Shown one piece after another: positions 17,926-25,861 of a stretch of DNA of 64,000 nucleotides. The notes below the pieces were generated by a model that was not told the DNA's origin, searched no databases, and was given only the letters and a program-made list of their open reading frames with translations. Location: the IMG/VR virus record IMGVR_UViG_3300005527_000040, positions 1-64,000 of that record; one strand, 5' to 3'. Numbering within the stretch: the stretch's first letter is position 1; each line of letters starts with the position of its first letter. The translations under genes were made by a program, and so were the position numbers. This DNA comes from a virus.

Positions 17926-18630
17926 ATGCGAGTACAGACGGGTCCGCAGGAAGAAAGCCCAATTCCGGGCAAACTGAAAAACTGCTCCTCGTGGGCCAAG
18001 TATGAAGCAGGCTACACAGGCGAGGCCGCCATGTGTAACGGAGGCCATTACGACGGGGATTACTACGAGCCCTGCCCAGTGCAGTTCCACTGTAGGAACG
18101 AGACTGACGAGAAGAAGCGAAGGCTCACGGTCATGAACCCCGCCCAGCCCTTCGGCGGAAACCGGATCATTGCGTCGACGCCAAACATGCCGCAGCAGCA
18201 AACGCAGCATGCCGGTAACATGGACTTCGACTACCGAAGGTGGCGAGAGGACTACGAGCGTAGACTAGCCCAGGCTCCGACTACAGCCCCGGCGCGCCCA
18301 GCGCAAATCGGCGGCGCACAGCCAGCCCGCCCTGCGTCACCCGCCGTAGCAGCTTCTGCTGCCCCGCAGCAGTTTCAGTACCCATCGACTCCGTATCCGG
18401 TCTACTATCCGCAGGCGATAACGCCGCCTACTCAGTTCCCGCAGACGATGCAAACACAGTATGCGGCGCCTATCCCGTTCCACGCGGGCGGCATTACGCC
18501 GACTTTTCTGCCAGCCAACGGAGAGAGCGTCTGGTCTAGGCTGGGCAAGAACGTAGCCCAGGGCATGATCGGCTCAACCGGCTGGCATATCTTCGATCTA
18601 GCCCGGACCGTAGATTTCTTCGGCCGATGA
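17926..18630 (+). CDS. Cys-rich N-terminus, Pro/Gln/Ala-rich protein of unknown function
   Basis: The start is ATG 17926, five bases after AAGGAGG. The 234-residue product has a short N-terminal cysteine cluster (C-x16-C-x13-C-x6-C between about residues 20 and 60, around CNGGHYDGDYYEPC) that may bind a metal. A long disordered region (about 75-205) rich in Pro, Ala, Gln and Tyr follows. The C-terminus (GMIGSTGWHIFDLARTVDFFGR) looks like an amphipathic helix. It is the first gene of the replication block, expressed from a divergent promoter region. I recognise no family. Low complexity limits homology inference. Confidence 0.7.
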   Translation: MRVQTGPQEESPIPGKLKNCSSWAKYEAGYTGEAAMCNGGHYDGDYYEPCPVQFHCRNETDEKKRRLTVMNPAQPFGGNRIIASTPNMPQQQTQHAGNMDFDYRRWREDYERRLAQAPTTAPARPAQIGGAQPARPASPAVAASAAPQQFQYPSTPYPVYYPQAITPPTQFPQTMQTQYAAPIPFHAGGITPTFLPANGESVWSRLGKNVAQGMIGSTGWHIFDLARTVDFFGR

Positions 18631-18638
18631 GGTAGCAG

Positions 18639-20042
18639 ATGAGGTTTACTCGACGGGACCCAGGAGCCGGGTACCTAGATAACTGGCTATGGATCCCTAA
18701 GACCCACATGTCCGTGCTTCAAGCAAGAAGCGCGTTTTCCTACGTGACCCCCAAGATGGAGGTCATCAACGCGTGGGCGGAGGAACCTCATCACTTTCGG
18801 GTGCCGCGGAACTACCTGAGTTCCGCGGCACTTGGGAGTATGCCGTTCCCTGTCTACGACGCGAGGTTTAAGAGCTTCCCGCGCGTCAACATTTCTTCCC
18901 TAGTAAAGCTGGACTCTAAGGAGCCGACTAAGACCTACCAGCAAGACGGGAGCGATGCGTTACTTGCAACGCACGATGGTGTTCTTTGTCTTCGCTGCGG
19001 AGCTGGAAAAACCGTTGTCGGCCTTCACAGCGCAGCCCAACTAAAAGTGCCCATCCTGATCATGGTCACCAACAAGGGGTTGGCCCGCCAGTGGATGGAC
19101 GAGATCACTCAGTTCTTAGGCGTGCCCACGGAAGACATTGGGCGTGTAGGAGGTGACGGCAGCCCGTTTGATTGGGAAAAGCCGATCACGGTAGCGATGG
19201 TACAAACTATCGCCTCACGGGTGTCTAGCGGAACGCTACCAGCGGAAATGACCCGACACTTCGGGGTTATTCTTTGTGATGAGGCGCATCTTATGGGCGC
19301 CCCGTACTTCAACACCGCTGTTCCGCCGTTTCACGGAAGAAGGTGGGGACTGTCAGCCACCCCAAACCGAGACGACGGGTTTGACTCTCTGCTCCGGTAC
19401 ACGATCGGTAGCGTCGTCTACTCGTACCTGATTCCAGACCTTAAGCCGACGGTGTTCTTCAAAAGGCTACCGACACGCCCAGACTTTGCGAAGAAGGACG
19501 TAGTAGATCAAACGCACGACGTAGCAAAGAACCTACACTTCGGGATGCTCTACTCGTACTTTGCGTCTGACTGCCACGACAGGACAGACGAGATCGTCAA
19601 GGAAGTGCGGGCGGCTGTAGACGACGGTAGGCAGGTACTCGTCCTTACGCACAGCCGAGCCATGTGTGAGCTACTTGGGCAAAAACTACCGGGATCAGGC
19701 GTGTGTCACGGAGGCGTAAAGGAGGACGACCGGATTCGGCATATCAGGGAGTGCAACCCGGTTGTTGCCATTATGCAGCTGGGCAAAGAGGCGCTGAACA
19801 AGCCCAGCTTAGACACGCTGTTCGTATGCGAGCCGTTTACGAAAAAGGGCGCGCTTCAACAAACAATGGGCAGGGTACTTCGGGCATTCTCTGGAAAGAA
19901 ATCGCCCATCGTAGTTTTCTTTGAAGACGTGCACATCCGGCCGTTGCTACTGATGTGCAACAAGATTCGTCAATCCCTAATCCGTTGGCCGTCGTTTAAG
20001 GGCGGATCAATCCCGTTCAAGATCATAAAAGTAAAGGAATGA
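18639..20042 (+). CDS. Superfamily 2 DNA/RNA helicase (UvsW-like)
   Basis: The 467-residue protein has the ordered SF2 motifs: motif I CGAGKT at residues 120-125, motif II DEAH at 214-217, motif III SAT at about 239-241, LVLTHS at about 330 (motif IV region), and motif VI QQTMGRVLR near 415. A phage-type N-terminal domain of about 100 residues precedes motif I. Such helicases (T4 UvsW being the model) unwind branched DNA, help restart forks and can promote Holliday-junction migration. ATG 18639 follows a weak GAGGTAG ribosome-binding site. The gene sits near the front of the replication block, fitting a role in replication or recombination. Confidence 0.93.
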   Translation: MRFTRRDPGAGYLDNWLWIPKTHMSVLQARSAFSYVTPKMEVINAWAEEPHHFRVPRNYLSSAALGSMPFPVYDARFKSFPRVNISSLVKLDSKEPTKTYQQDGSDALLATHDGVLCLRCGAGKTVVGLHSAAQLKVPILIMVTNKGLARQWMDEITQFLGVPTEDIGRVGGDGSPFDWEKPITVAMVQTIASRVSSGTLPAEMTRHFGVILCDEAHLMGAPYFNTAVPPFHGRRWGLSATPNRDDGFDSLLRYTIGSVVYSYLIPDLKPTVFFKRLPTRPDFAKKDVVDQTHDVAKNLHFGMLYSYFASDCHDRTDEIVKEVRAAVDDGRQVLVLTHSRAMCELLGQKLPGSGVCHGGVKEDDRIRHIRECNPVVAIMQLGKEALNKPSLDTLFVCEPFTKKGALQQTMGRVLRAFSGKKSPIVVFFEDVHIRPLLLMCNKIRQSLIRWPSFKGGSIPFKIIKVKE

Positions 20043-20043
20043 T

Positions 20044-20466
20044 ATGAGCCTGAAGGTGAACCTCGGTAACTCAGAGATCGTCATTGACCGCGCGGGACAG
20101 AACCAGGACTGGCAGAAGCGAGTCGTGGTTGTGGCAACTCCGCCGGTTCGCTACGTGGGCATTCTGAGCACGGATGATGAGGCGCAGGCGCTAGAGGGCA
20201 AGGCGTTCTGGGTGTACGCAGCAGTCAGCTACTTCTGCAACGTCTCTGTCATCAACACCCCGGAAGGCCAAAAGATCGGAGCTATTCCTCAGATCCTTGC
20301 CGGGTACGATCTGGTAGAGCCGGTTCAGCGCGTTCGGATTTGCTCTCCCCAGCATTGGTTCTTTGCGCACGAACAGAGCGAGCGTCTTCGAGAGTTGTTC
20401 ATCGAGGGGTACCTCTCCGTGTTTGACCCTCCCAGGGTACAGCTTGCGCGGCCGGGTACTCGGTGA
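20044..20466 (+). CDS. Unknown protein, 140 residues, replication block
   Basis: ATG 20044 follows AAAGGAAT, a good ribosome-binding site, directly after the helicase stop. The product is compact and of mixed alpha/beta character (VVVVATPPVRYVGIL, then helical SEQSERLRELFIEGYL-like segments), with no cysteine cluster, membrane span or catalytic motif. Its stop codon overlaps the start of the uracil-DNA glycosylase-like gene (GTGA), implying coupled translation and perhaps a shared pathway. I do not recognise a family. Confidence 0.75.
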   Translation: MSLKVNLGNSEIVIDRAGQNQDWQKRVVVVATPPVRYVGILSTDDEAQALEGKAFWVYAAVSYFCNVSVINTPEGQKIGAIPQILAGYDLVEPVQRVRICSPQHWFFAHEQSERLRELFIEGYLSVFDPPRVQLARPGTR

Positions 20467-21146
20467 ACGCAAAGAGCGAGTTACTACGAGTGAAGAAGGA
20501 CTGGGAAGGCTGCACTCGGTGCGGCCTTTCTCAGATCCGGCCAAAGGACTCTCACGTAGTGTTTGGGTGGGGCGCTATACCCGCCGACTACCTATTCGTG
20601 TACGACGCTCCAAGCGAGGAAGAAACTCACTCTGGAGTTCCGCTTGTAGGCCGCTACGGAGACGTCCTCGAAAAGGTTATTGAGGACGCCGAGTTTGCCA
20701 GCGGATCATGGGCAATTACTCCCACGGTAGGTTGCCGACCGTACTTCGTCCTTCCAGCAACGGAGGACGTACAGGAACAAGTAAGGGATCGGGACCCTGC
20801 TGACGAAGAGCTAGACGCGTGTGCTAGCCGACTCACGTCAGTGATCTATCACATCGATCCCAGGGTCATCATCGCCGTTGGCGCGGTGCCCTGGGAGCGG
20901 CTTGTTCGTCCAAAAGATCGCGGGGAGTACAGCACGTTTGAATCCGCATGCGGAAACCTGTTTGTAGCAACCGTTCAGGGGGTTAGGGACCAGGTTCTTT
21001 ACCCTCTGGTTCCTATCCCATCTCCCAAGAAGATCATTGCTAACCCCAGCTCCGCTAAGCATGGACCCGTCGCGGTTACCGCAAACGTACTGAAGAAGAT
21101 CCAGTACTACGTAAACCAGCTAAAGAGGATGGAGGAAAAGAAATGA
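20463..21146 (+). CDS. Uracil-DNA glycosylase superfamily protein, family 4-like
   Basis: The 227-residue product starts at GTG 20463. Four cysteines (C17, C20, C91, C120) match the CxxC...C...C iron-sulfur pattern of family 4 glycosylases, although the last spacing is longer than usual. YDAPSEEET (47-55) replaces the usual GExPGxxED motif, and PLVGRYGDVLEKVI follows as in PFVGRAGxxLD. RVIIAVGAVPWERL and PNPSSAKHG correspond to the later core and HPS-like motifs. Family 4 enzymes excise uracil from DNA. The altered motif 1 means activity may be lost, or changed to a structural role as seen in some phage polymerase-associated homologues. It is coupled on both sides by overlaps. Confidence 0.8.
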   Translation: MNAKSELLRVKKDWEGCTRCGLSQIRPKDSHVVFGWGAIPADYLFVYDAPSEEETHSGVPLVGRYGDVLEKVIEDAEFASGSWAITPTVGCRPYFVLPATEDVQEQVRDRDPADEELDACASRLTSVIYHIDPRVIIAVGAVPWERLVRPKDRGEYSTFESACGNLFVATVQGVRDQVLYPLVPIPSPKKIIANPSSAKHGPVAVTANVLKKIQYYVNQLKRMEEKK

Positions 21147-21565
21147 ACATGAAGGTGATCCCGCTCAAGGTGCAGGCTTCTATTGCTAAGTACGAGTCGG
21201 CGCGTGAGACGCTTCGCGCTTTTGAACTCGCAAACGCCCGGTTTGTAGAAGAGTATGGGATGCTGCGGTCCGCCTACAATGACGCCGTTGAGGCCGTGGC
21301 AGAGGTGTACCGAGAGAATGCGGACACCATCGGCAACAAGCTGGGTGATTTCAGCTTGCGCCAGCGCATCGAGGTAGACCCGCACAAGCTGATGGACCTG
21401 CTTGGGCCAGAGGCGGTTACCCGTGGGTACATCAAGACGGAGCTAGCGGTTGACCGCAAGGAGTACGACCGGGGCGTAAAGAGCGGGGATATCCCCGGCG
21501 ACGTGGCGCAGGCCTCCGAGAAGCGGCTTCCTCCGGCGGTGATGAAGCCGCGCAAGTCTGAGTGA
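21143..21565 (+). CDS. Helical protein of unknown function, 140 residues
   Basis: ATG 21143 overlaps the previous stop, with GGAGG a few bases upstream. The first 60 residues form a probable long helix or coiled coil (KYESARETLRAFELANARFVEE). The middle has a conserved-looking RIEVDPHKLMDLLGP segment, and the C-terminus is basic and short. It ends in a GTGA overlap with the next gene. Position in the replication operon suggests a DNA-metabolism accessory, but there is no diagnostic motif and I do not recognise it. Confidence 0.75.
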   Translation: MNMKVIPLKVQASIAKYESARETLRAFELANARFVEEYGMLRSAYNDAVEAVAEVYRENADTIGNKLGDFSLRQRIEVDPHKLMDLLGPEAVTRGYIKTELAVDRKEYDRGVKSGDIPGDVAQASEKRLPPAVMKPRKSE

Positions 21566-21942
21566 CCTACCAAGCAACCGTCAGCGTAGAGATCAAAGAC
21601 GGAAAACGAACTCTCTACACTATCGGCAGCAGCATCGCTACGTACCAAGACACGCACTACGAAAGCCCCATGGGAAACAAAGAAAAGTACAAAGACCTAC
21701 TAGGCGACGGAAACGCAAGGGTGTCTATCGGCATGGACGAGCGTATTGCCGGACCCCATTACAGCAGCGTCAGCATCCGGGTGAACATCTCAATCAACTG
21801 TGATCAGACTGAATCCTCCATCAAAGAGGCGTCCGATCTGCTGACTAAAGAAGCAATGGCCTACCTAGAGGGTCATTATGAAGTGGCTGTCGAGCGGCTT
21901 CGGCAGCATCTCGACCACCTGTACCCGAACGGGCGCGCGTAA
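21562..21942 (+). CDS. Unknown protein, 126 residues
   Basis: GTG 21562 overlaps the preceding stop. The N-terminal two thirds are beta-rich (TYQATVSVEIKDGKRTLY, SSVSIRVNISINC), and the C-terminus is a helix (IKEASDLLTKEAMAYLEGHYEVAVERLR). That order recalls small OB-like or ferredoxin-like DNA-metabolism accessories but does not prove one. The next gene starts one base after the stop. There is no recognised family. Confidence 0.75.
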   Translation: MTYQATVSVEIKDGKRTLYTIGSSIATYQDTHYESPMGNKEKYKDLLGDGNARVSIGMDERIAGPHYSSVSIRVNISINCDQTESSIKEASDLLTKEAMAYLEGHYEVAVERLRQHLDHLYPNGRA

Positions 21943-22269
21943 ATGCCGAATCAGTTTAAGGGCACGGAGGTTCACCTCCGTGCCGTTCACTTGTTTGGAA
22001 AAACCACGGGCGCACGGATCCGCGTAGAGTTGCAGTTTACCGACAGTAGTGGGCTTGTTCACGCGGTAACCGAGCATGAACTGGAGCCCTCAGTGGACCC
22101 AAAGGTTGGCCTGGCCGCTAAGGAGCTTTACGAGGCTCTGCGCAACTGGGCGATCTCGGTCCACTACCATGACACCAGCACGAACACGGAAAGGGTGACA
22201 GCTCGTGGAATCGCTGAATCACTACGCAGCGCTGCTGACGACACTGACGAGCTTGAAAGACAGGGTTGA
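21943..22269 (+). CDS. Unknown protein, 108 residues, similar layout to its neighbour
   Basis: ATG 21943 follows the previous stop directly. The product begins with strands (TEVHLRAVHLFGKTTGARIRVELQF) and ends in a charged helix, echoing the strand-then-helix layout of the 21562 product, so a distant paralogy is possible. The last 65 bases overlap the start region chosen for the next gene, which is long for this genome. Either that downstream start is wrong or the overlap is real. No function is assigned. Confidence 0.7.
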   Translation: MPNQFKGTEVHLRAVHLFGKTTGARIRVELQFTDSSGLVHAVTEHELEPSVDPKVGLAAKELYEALRNWAISVHYHDTSTNTERVTARGIAESLRSAADDTDELERQG

Positions 22270-23254
22270 CGATTACGCGTCGCGGTGCCTGCCCGACCAC
22301 ATGTGCGACCGGAGCAAGGGGCCTAGCAGCGGCTTTAGCTTCGAAAAGGTTGACCTCTCAAAGGTCTTCCCAGACGCAGAGGGAACTACCGTAGGGGTTG
22401 CAGTAGAAGGAGCCTCGATCCCCTTTCTGTTCAGCAACTGGAGCAGGTCGCAGGTGCTGTCGCACGTAGGGGCGAAGGAAAAGTGGTTTCGCTCCGTTAC
22501 GCACGACCGGCAAGTTGACGAACTGAATCTCCGGAGGTCGGAGTTTCACCGACAGCGGCTTCGGCTTGTTAAGTCTGCTGAGGGAGAGCCCGTAGGCGTA
22601 GTTAGGGGCGTTGTGTCAGACAGCTTCTCTGACATTCCTGACACCGACGTGATGTCGGCAATCGTCCGGTCTAGCGGAGCAAAGGGGTACGCGCTGGCAT
22701 CCCACTCCGCAAAGACCGACCGGGCGTTTTACGCACACATCATTCTTGACGAAGAGATTGGGCTCCCTGGGAACTTGATCCACGGGTTCCCGGGGGTAGT
22801 AGTCAAGAACAGCGAGGTTGGGTACACGGCGCTCTGCGTGATCCCAGTTTTGTTTCTCCCTACGATCCGGCGCCACATTGTGTTTAGCCGACAGGCCACC
22901 ATGCGGCGAATCCACCGCGGAAGTGTCAGCGAGCTTTCGACTCAGTTCAACGAGGCGCTAGACAAGTCCGCGGGCGTTTGGGCTTCCGTAGAGCAGCGAT
23001 GCACCCAGCTGGCAAGTATTGTCTACGCAACGGAAGACCAAGCAGTCCTAACTTTGCGCGCGGCAATCATCTACGTGGGCGGGTCAAAGAAGCAAGCGTT
23101 ACTCGCGGAAAACGAGTATCGAGGGGCTAAACACACGACTCACACAGCCTTAGCCGCCTTCGACTCTGTGCTCTCCCTTGTGTCGTCTAGCAACCAAGAC
23201 GAGCAGCACCTAGAAGCGGCACTAGCCGGCGCGGTTCTTTGGGCGCTCACCTAA
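22205..23254 (+). CDS. DUF932-like phage protein (tentative)
   Basis: The 349-residue product, read from GTG 22205, contains VVRGVVSDSFSDIPDTDVM, then GFPGVVVKNSEVGYTAL, then a basic RRHIVFSRQATMRRIHRG region. This arrangement (SDxY/F with D, later NSExG, then a histidine-containing basic stretch) is typical of DUF932/phage-plasmid proteins of unknown activity, often found beside replication genes. An in-frame TTG at 22253 would shorten the overlap with the preceding gene. The gene is followed by a large RNA hairpin. Family membership is moderate, function unknown. Confidence 0.65.
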   Translation: MESLNHYAALLTTLTSLKDRVDDYASRCLPDHMCDRSKGPSSGFSFEKVDLSKVFPDAEGTTVGVAVEGASIPFLFSNWSRSQVLSHVGAKEKWFRSVTHDRQVDELNLRRSEFHRQRLRLVKSAEGEPVGVVRGVVSDSFSDIPDTDVMSAIVRSSGAKGYALASHSAKTDRAFYAHIILDEEIGLPGNLIHGFPGVVVKNSEVGYTALCVIPVLFLPTIRRHIVFSRQATMRRIHRGSVSELSTQFNEALDKSAGVWASVEQRCTQLASIVYATEDQAVLTLRAAIIYVGGSKKQALLAENEYRGAKHTTHTALAAFDSVLSLVSSSNQDEQHLEAALAGAVLWALT

Positions 23255-23268
23255 CACAACTCGTAGTG

Positions 23269-23333
23269 GTCTGGGTAAGCCCGACAACAAGATGTAGTGG
23301 CTCCACTTTGTTGTTGAACGGGCTTACCCGGAC
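23269..23333. other. Long nested hairpin upstream of helicase-primase genes
   Basis: The 65-base element has an outer 15-bp stem (GTCTGGGTAAGCCCG at 23269-23283 with 23319-23333, one G-T pair), an inner 7-bp stem (ACAACAA at 23284-23290 with 23308-23314) and a 4-5 bp tip (AGTGG with CCACT). A four-base bulge (TGAA) separates outer and inner stems. No U-run follows, so it is not a standard intrinsic terminator. It lies 15 bases after one stop codon and 33 bases before the DnaB-like gene's start. Candidate roles are an RNA processing or regulatory element, or a replication-origin dyad. Confidence 0.6.
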
Positions 23334-23366
23334 ACGTAAAAAGAACCCCCTTTATCGGAGGCACTG

Positions 23367-24812
23367 GTGGTACCCGTAGAACTTCGGCTGCTGACTACCA
23401 TGTGTTACACGGGCGACTTTACGCCCATCATTTCTGGCGAGATTACCGAGGACCACTTCCTCACTGATCAGGGCAAAGCCCTGTACCTGTTCGTCTCGAA
23501 CTACCGAACGGCCAGCGACGGTGCGGCGCGACACCCGTCGCTTGTGGTTGTTCGAAACAGGTTCAAGGACATACCCTTACCCGACCCTGATCCTGCCGAC
23601 TCGGTTTCAGCGCTGGCGCATGAAGTGGTGCTCGACAAGATCCGAGCCGACACTTCTCAGCTTAGCCACAACCTGGAAATCGTGGCTAAGCAAGTTGACC
23701 CCCTACCTGACCTTGCTCGCGCCGCCTCGCTTCTAAAGCGAATCACTGAGGCGGCTACTAAGACAAAGCACATGGCCTTGGACACCACCATCCAAGACAT
23801 TCTCATGGAGTACGACTCCGGGAATATCTTGCCGGATGGAGTCCCGTGGCCGTGGCGCTCTATGACAGAGGCTACGCGCGGTCTGCATAGAAAAGAGATG
23901 GTGGTCATTGCAGGAAGACCTAAATCCCGCAAGACGTTTCTAGCAATCCACGTAGCAGCTACTGCAATGAAGGCGTACGGAAAGCGTGTGCTGTTCTTTA
24001 CGCCGGAGATGCCGCCGAGGCAGGTAATGCTTCGCGTGATCGCGGATCTGGCCGCAGTCCGCTACACTGAGTTCAAGAACGCTACCCTAGATGAACTAGA
24101 GGTTAGCCGCCTTGTAGAAGTCGCTAAAAAATACGGGAGGATCGCGAACGAAACTGAAGAGGAATATTCGTTTCGGATGTCCTCTTCGGCAAACGGTAAG
24201 GGTCCCCGCTTTGACGTAATCCAGAGCACAGGAAAAGGTGTTTCGTGGATGCAGTCGAAGATTGATATGTACGAGCCCGACATTGTCGTCTCGGACTCGC
24301 TATACCGACAAGTGCCAGACGGTGGGCGCAAGAACGACGCTGACTGGAAGCAAGTGTCAGCCCTATCTAGGTCCATGAAAGATCTGTTCATGGAAGCCAA
24401 CGTGATTGGGATCGCTACTCACCAAATGAACCGGGGAGCGGACGCCCAAGTGGGGTCGCTATCTAACCTCGGGCTAACCGACGCGTTTGGCCAAGACGCA
24501 GACCTGGTCATCCGGGTCATTACTGGAAAGATCGCAGGAGTTGATACAAGCGCACTTGCGATCCTTGGTGGCCGTGAGGTTCCGTTTGACGGCCTTATGA
24601 TCAACAACAAGCCGTCTTACGACTTCTCAGAGATCAGCGTCATTACCAACAAGAAGCAAGTGGAAGCGCTATTTGAGCGCGACGACGCTGACTCTCCGGA
24701 AGAGGGGGAGACCGAGATCGTTAAGAAGAAAGGTAAGCGTCCTGCTAAAGCGCGCCCTGCCAGCGACCTAGACGACGACCTTCCCGACCCTGAAGAGAAC
24801 CTGCGCACATGA
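23367..24812 (+). CDS. DnaB-like replicative DNA helicase
   Basis: GTG 23367 follows ATCGGAGG with five bases between. The 481-residue protein has an N-terminal helical domain as in DnaB and a RecA-fold ATPase: Walker A GRPKSRKT at residues 183-190, Walker B DIVVSD at about 305-310, and GIATHQMNR near 350 (H4/sensor-like). Arg replaces the usual Gly before KT, a variation that appears tolerated in this superfamily. The C-terminus is charged and low-complexity (EEGETEIVKKKGKRPAK), likely a flexible tail for primase or SSB contact. It unwinds DNA at the fork. It overlaps the primase gene by four bases. Confidence 0.88.
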   Translation: MVPVELRLLTTMCYTGDFTPIISGEITEDHFLTDQGKALYLFVSNYRTASDGAARHPSLVVVRNRFKDIPLPDPDPADSVSALAHEVVLDKIRADTSQLSHNLEIVAKQVDPLPDLARAASLLKRITEAATKTKHMALDTTIQDILMEYDSGNILPDGVPWPWRSMTEATRGLHRKEMVVIAGRPKSRKTFLAIHVAATAMKAYGKRVLFFTPEMPPRQVMLRVIADLAAVRYTEFKNATLDELEVSRLVEVAKKYGRIANETEEEYSFRMSSSANGKGPRFDVIQSTGKGVSWMQSKIDMYEPDIVVSDSLYRQVPDGGRKNDADWKQVSALSRSMKDLFMEANVIGIATHQMNRGADAQVGSLSNLGLTDAFGQDADLVIRVITGKIAGVDTSALAILGGREVPFDGLMINNKPSYDFSEISVITNKKQVEALFERDDADSPEEGETEIVKKKGKRPAKARPASDLDDDLPDPEENLRT

Positions 24813-25861
24813 GTGACATCGTATCGTCCCTTTTCGCCATGGCTCCGGCCTTGGCGGAAGGGGCACGGTCGACCGACGCGTACGTACTCGTACGGTGCCC
24901 CTTTCATAGCGGAGGACGAGAAAAGACGCCCTCCATGTCGATTGCACGGGACAAGCCCGTGTTCTTCTGCCATGCGTGCCAAGAGTCCGGCCACGTCTCT
25001 CGGCTGTTCCGCAGCTACGGCGTATCTAAAGAAACCGTAGATACGTTCCTTGCCAACGCCGGGCTCAACAAGTCCTACCAAAAGCAAAAGGCAGGGAAGG
25101 TCTCAGCAAAGCTTGCCGACGGGGTGGACCCGTTTCGGGGGCAGTACCTGCTGGACGATGAGATACTAGACGCTTACCGGCAGGCCCCAACCTACCTACT
25201 CAAAAGTGGTTTTGAGAAAAAGACGCTTCGGCACTTTGAGGTAGGTTTTGACGCGTCAAACTTACGTATAACGTTCCCGATACGCAACATCTACGGAGAT
25301 CTTCTTGGGGTATCAGGAAGAGCTATTGTAGACGGGCAGGAACCCCGCTACAAGATCTACAAGCAAGAGCTGTCTTCCCGGGAAGACCTAAACGTTCCGC
25401 CCACGTACACCATGGACTCCGCAAAGGAGATCACCATGTGGCACGGACACCTGGTGTTTCCTTACCTGCTAAAGCGCGATGAGCCCGTAGTAATCGTAGA
25501 GGGTTTTAAGGCGTGCATGTGGGTCTGGCAATCCGGCTATCAGGCCGTAGTGGCCTTGGTTGGTGCTTACCTTTCAGACTTCCACGCCGAAATTATTGCT
25601 ACGCACACCAAATCAGCAGTCCTGTTCTTAGACAACAACACCGCAGGGCTGCGCGGTTCATTCTTTGCTGCCCGACGTTTAATGGAGAAGGGAGTCGATG
25701 CCAAGATCGTCTCGTATCCAGATGAGCGTCAGCAGCCCGATAACTTAAGCCCAGAAGAAACCATCCAACAGATCAAAGAACCCATATCATTCAGAGCATG
25801 GAGAGAGGCACACCAACATGTCGCAAATGAAGCATCGCGCAGGATTCGGCTCCGCTGGTAG
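24809..25861 (+). CDS. DnaG-like DNA primase (zinc finger plus Toprim)
   Basis: This is a 350-residue compact primase. Zinc-binding positions are C30, H33, C54 and C57 (CPFH...CHAC), the CHC2-type finger. Toprim motifs follow: VVIVEGFKA with E231, and LFLDNNTAG at about 273-280, where the usual DxD reads DNN (D275, N277). ATG 24809 overlaps the helicase stop. It lays RNA primers for lagging-strand synthesis with the adjacent helicase. The loss of the second acidic residue of DxD is worth noting and may alter metal binding. The C-terminus overlaps the next gene by 44 bases. Confidence 0.85.
   Translation: MSDIVSSLFAMAPALAEGARSTDAYVLVRCPFHSGGREKTPSMSIARDKPVFFCHACQESGHVSRLFRSYGVSKETVDTFLANAGLNKSYQKQKAGKVSAKLADGVDPFRGQYLLDDEILDAYRQAPTYLLKSGFEKKTLRHFEVGFDASNLRITFPIRNIYGDLLGVSGRAIVDGQEPRYKIYKQELSSREDLNVPPTYTMDSAKEITMWHGHLVFPYLLKRDEPVVIVEGFKACMWVWQSGYQAVVALVGAYLSDFHAEIIATHTKSAVLFLDNNTAGLRGSFFAARRLMEKGVDAKIVSYPDERQQPDNLSPEETIQQIKEPISFRAWREAHQHVANEASRRIRLRW

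Noticed and set aside
23269-23333. Long hairpin as a classical intrinsic terminator
   Set aside because: There is no U-run after it in either direction, and the bulge and inner stem differ from the other terminators in this window.
25531-25555. GGCTATCAGGCC inside the primase gene as another promoter element
   Set aside because: It is within coding sequence, lacks the GGTCAACG half, and a seven-base core is expected a few times by chance in this length of DNA.
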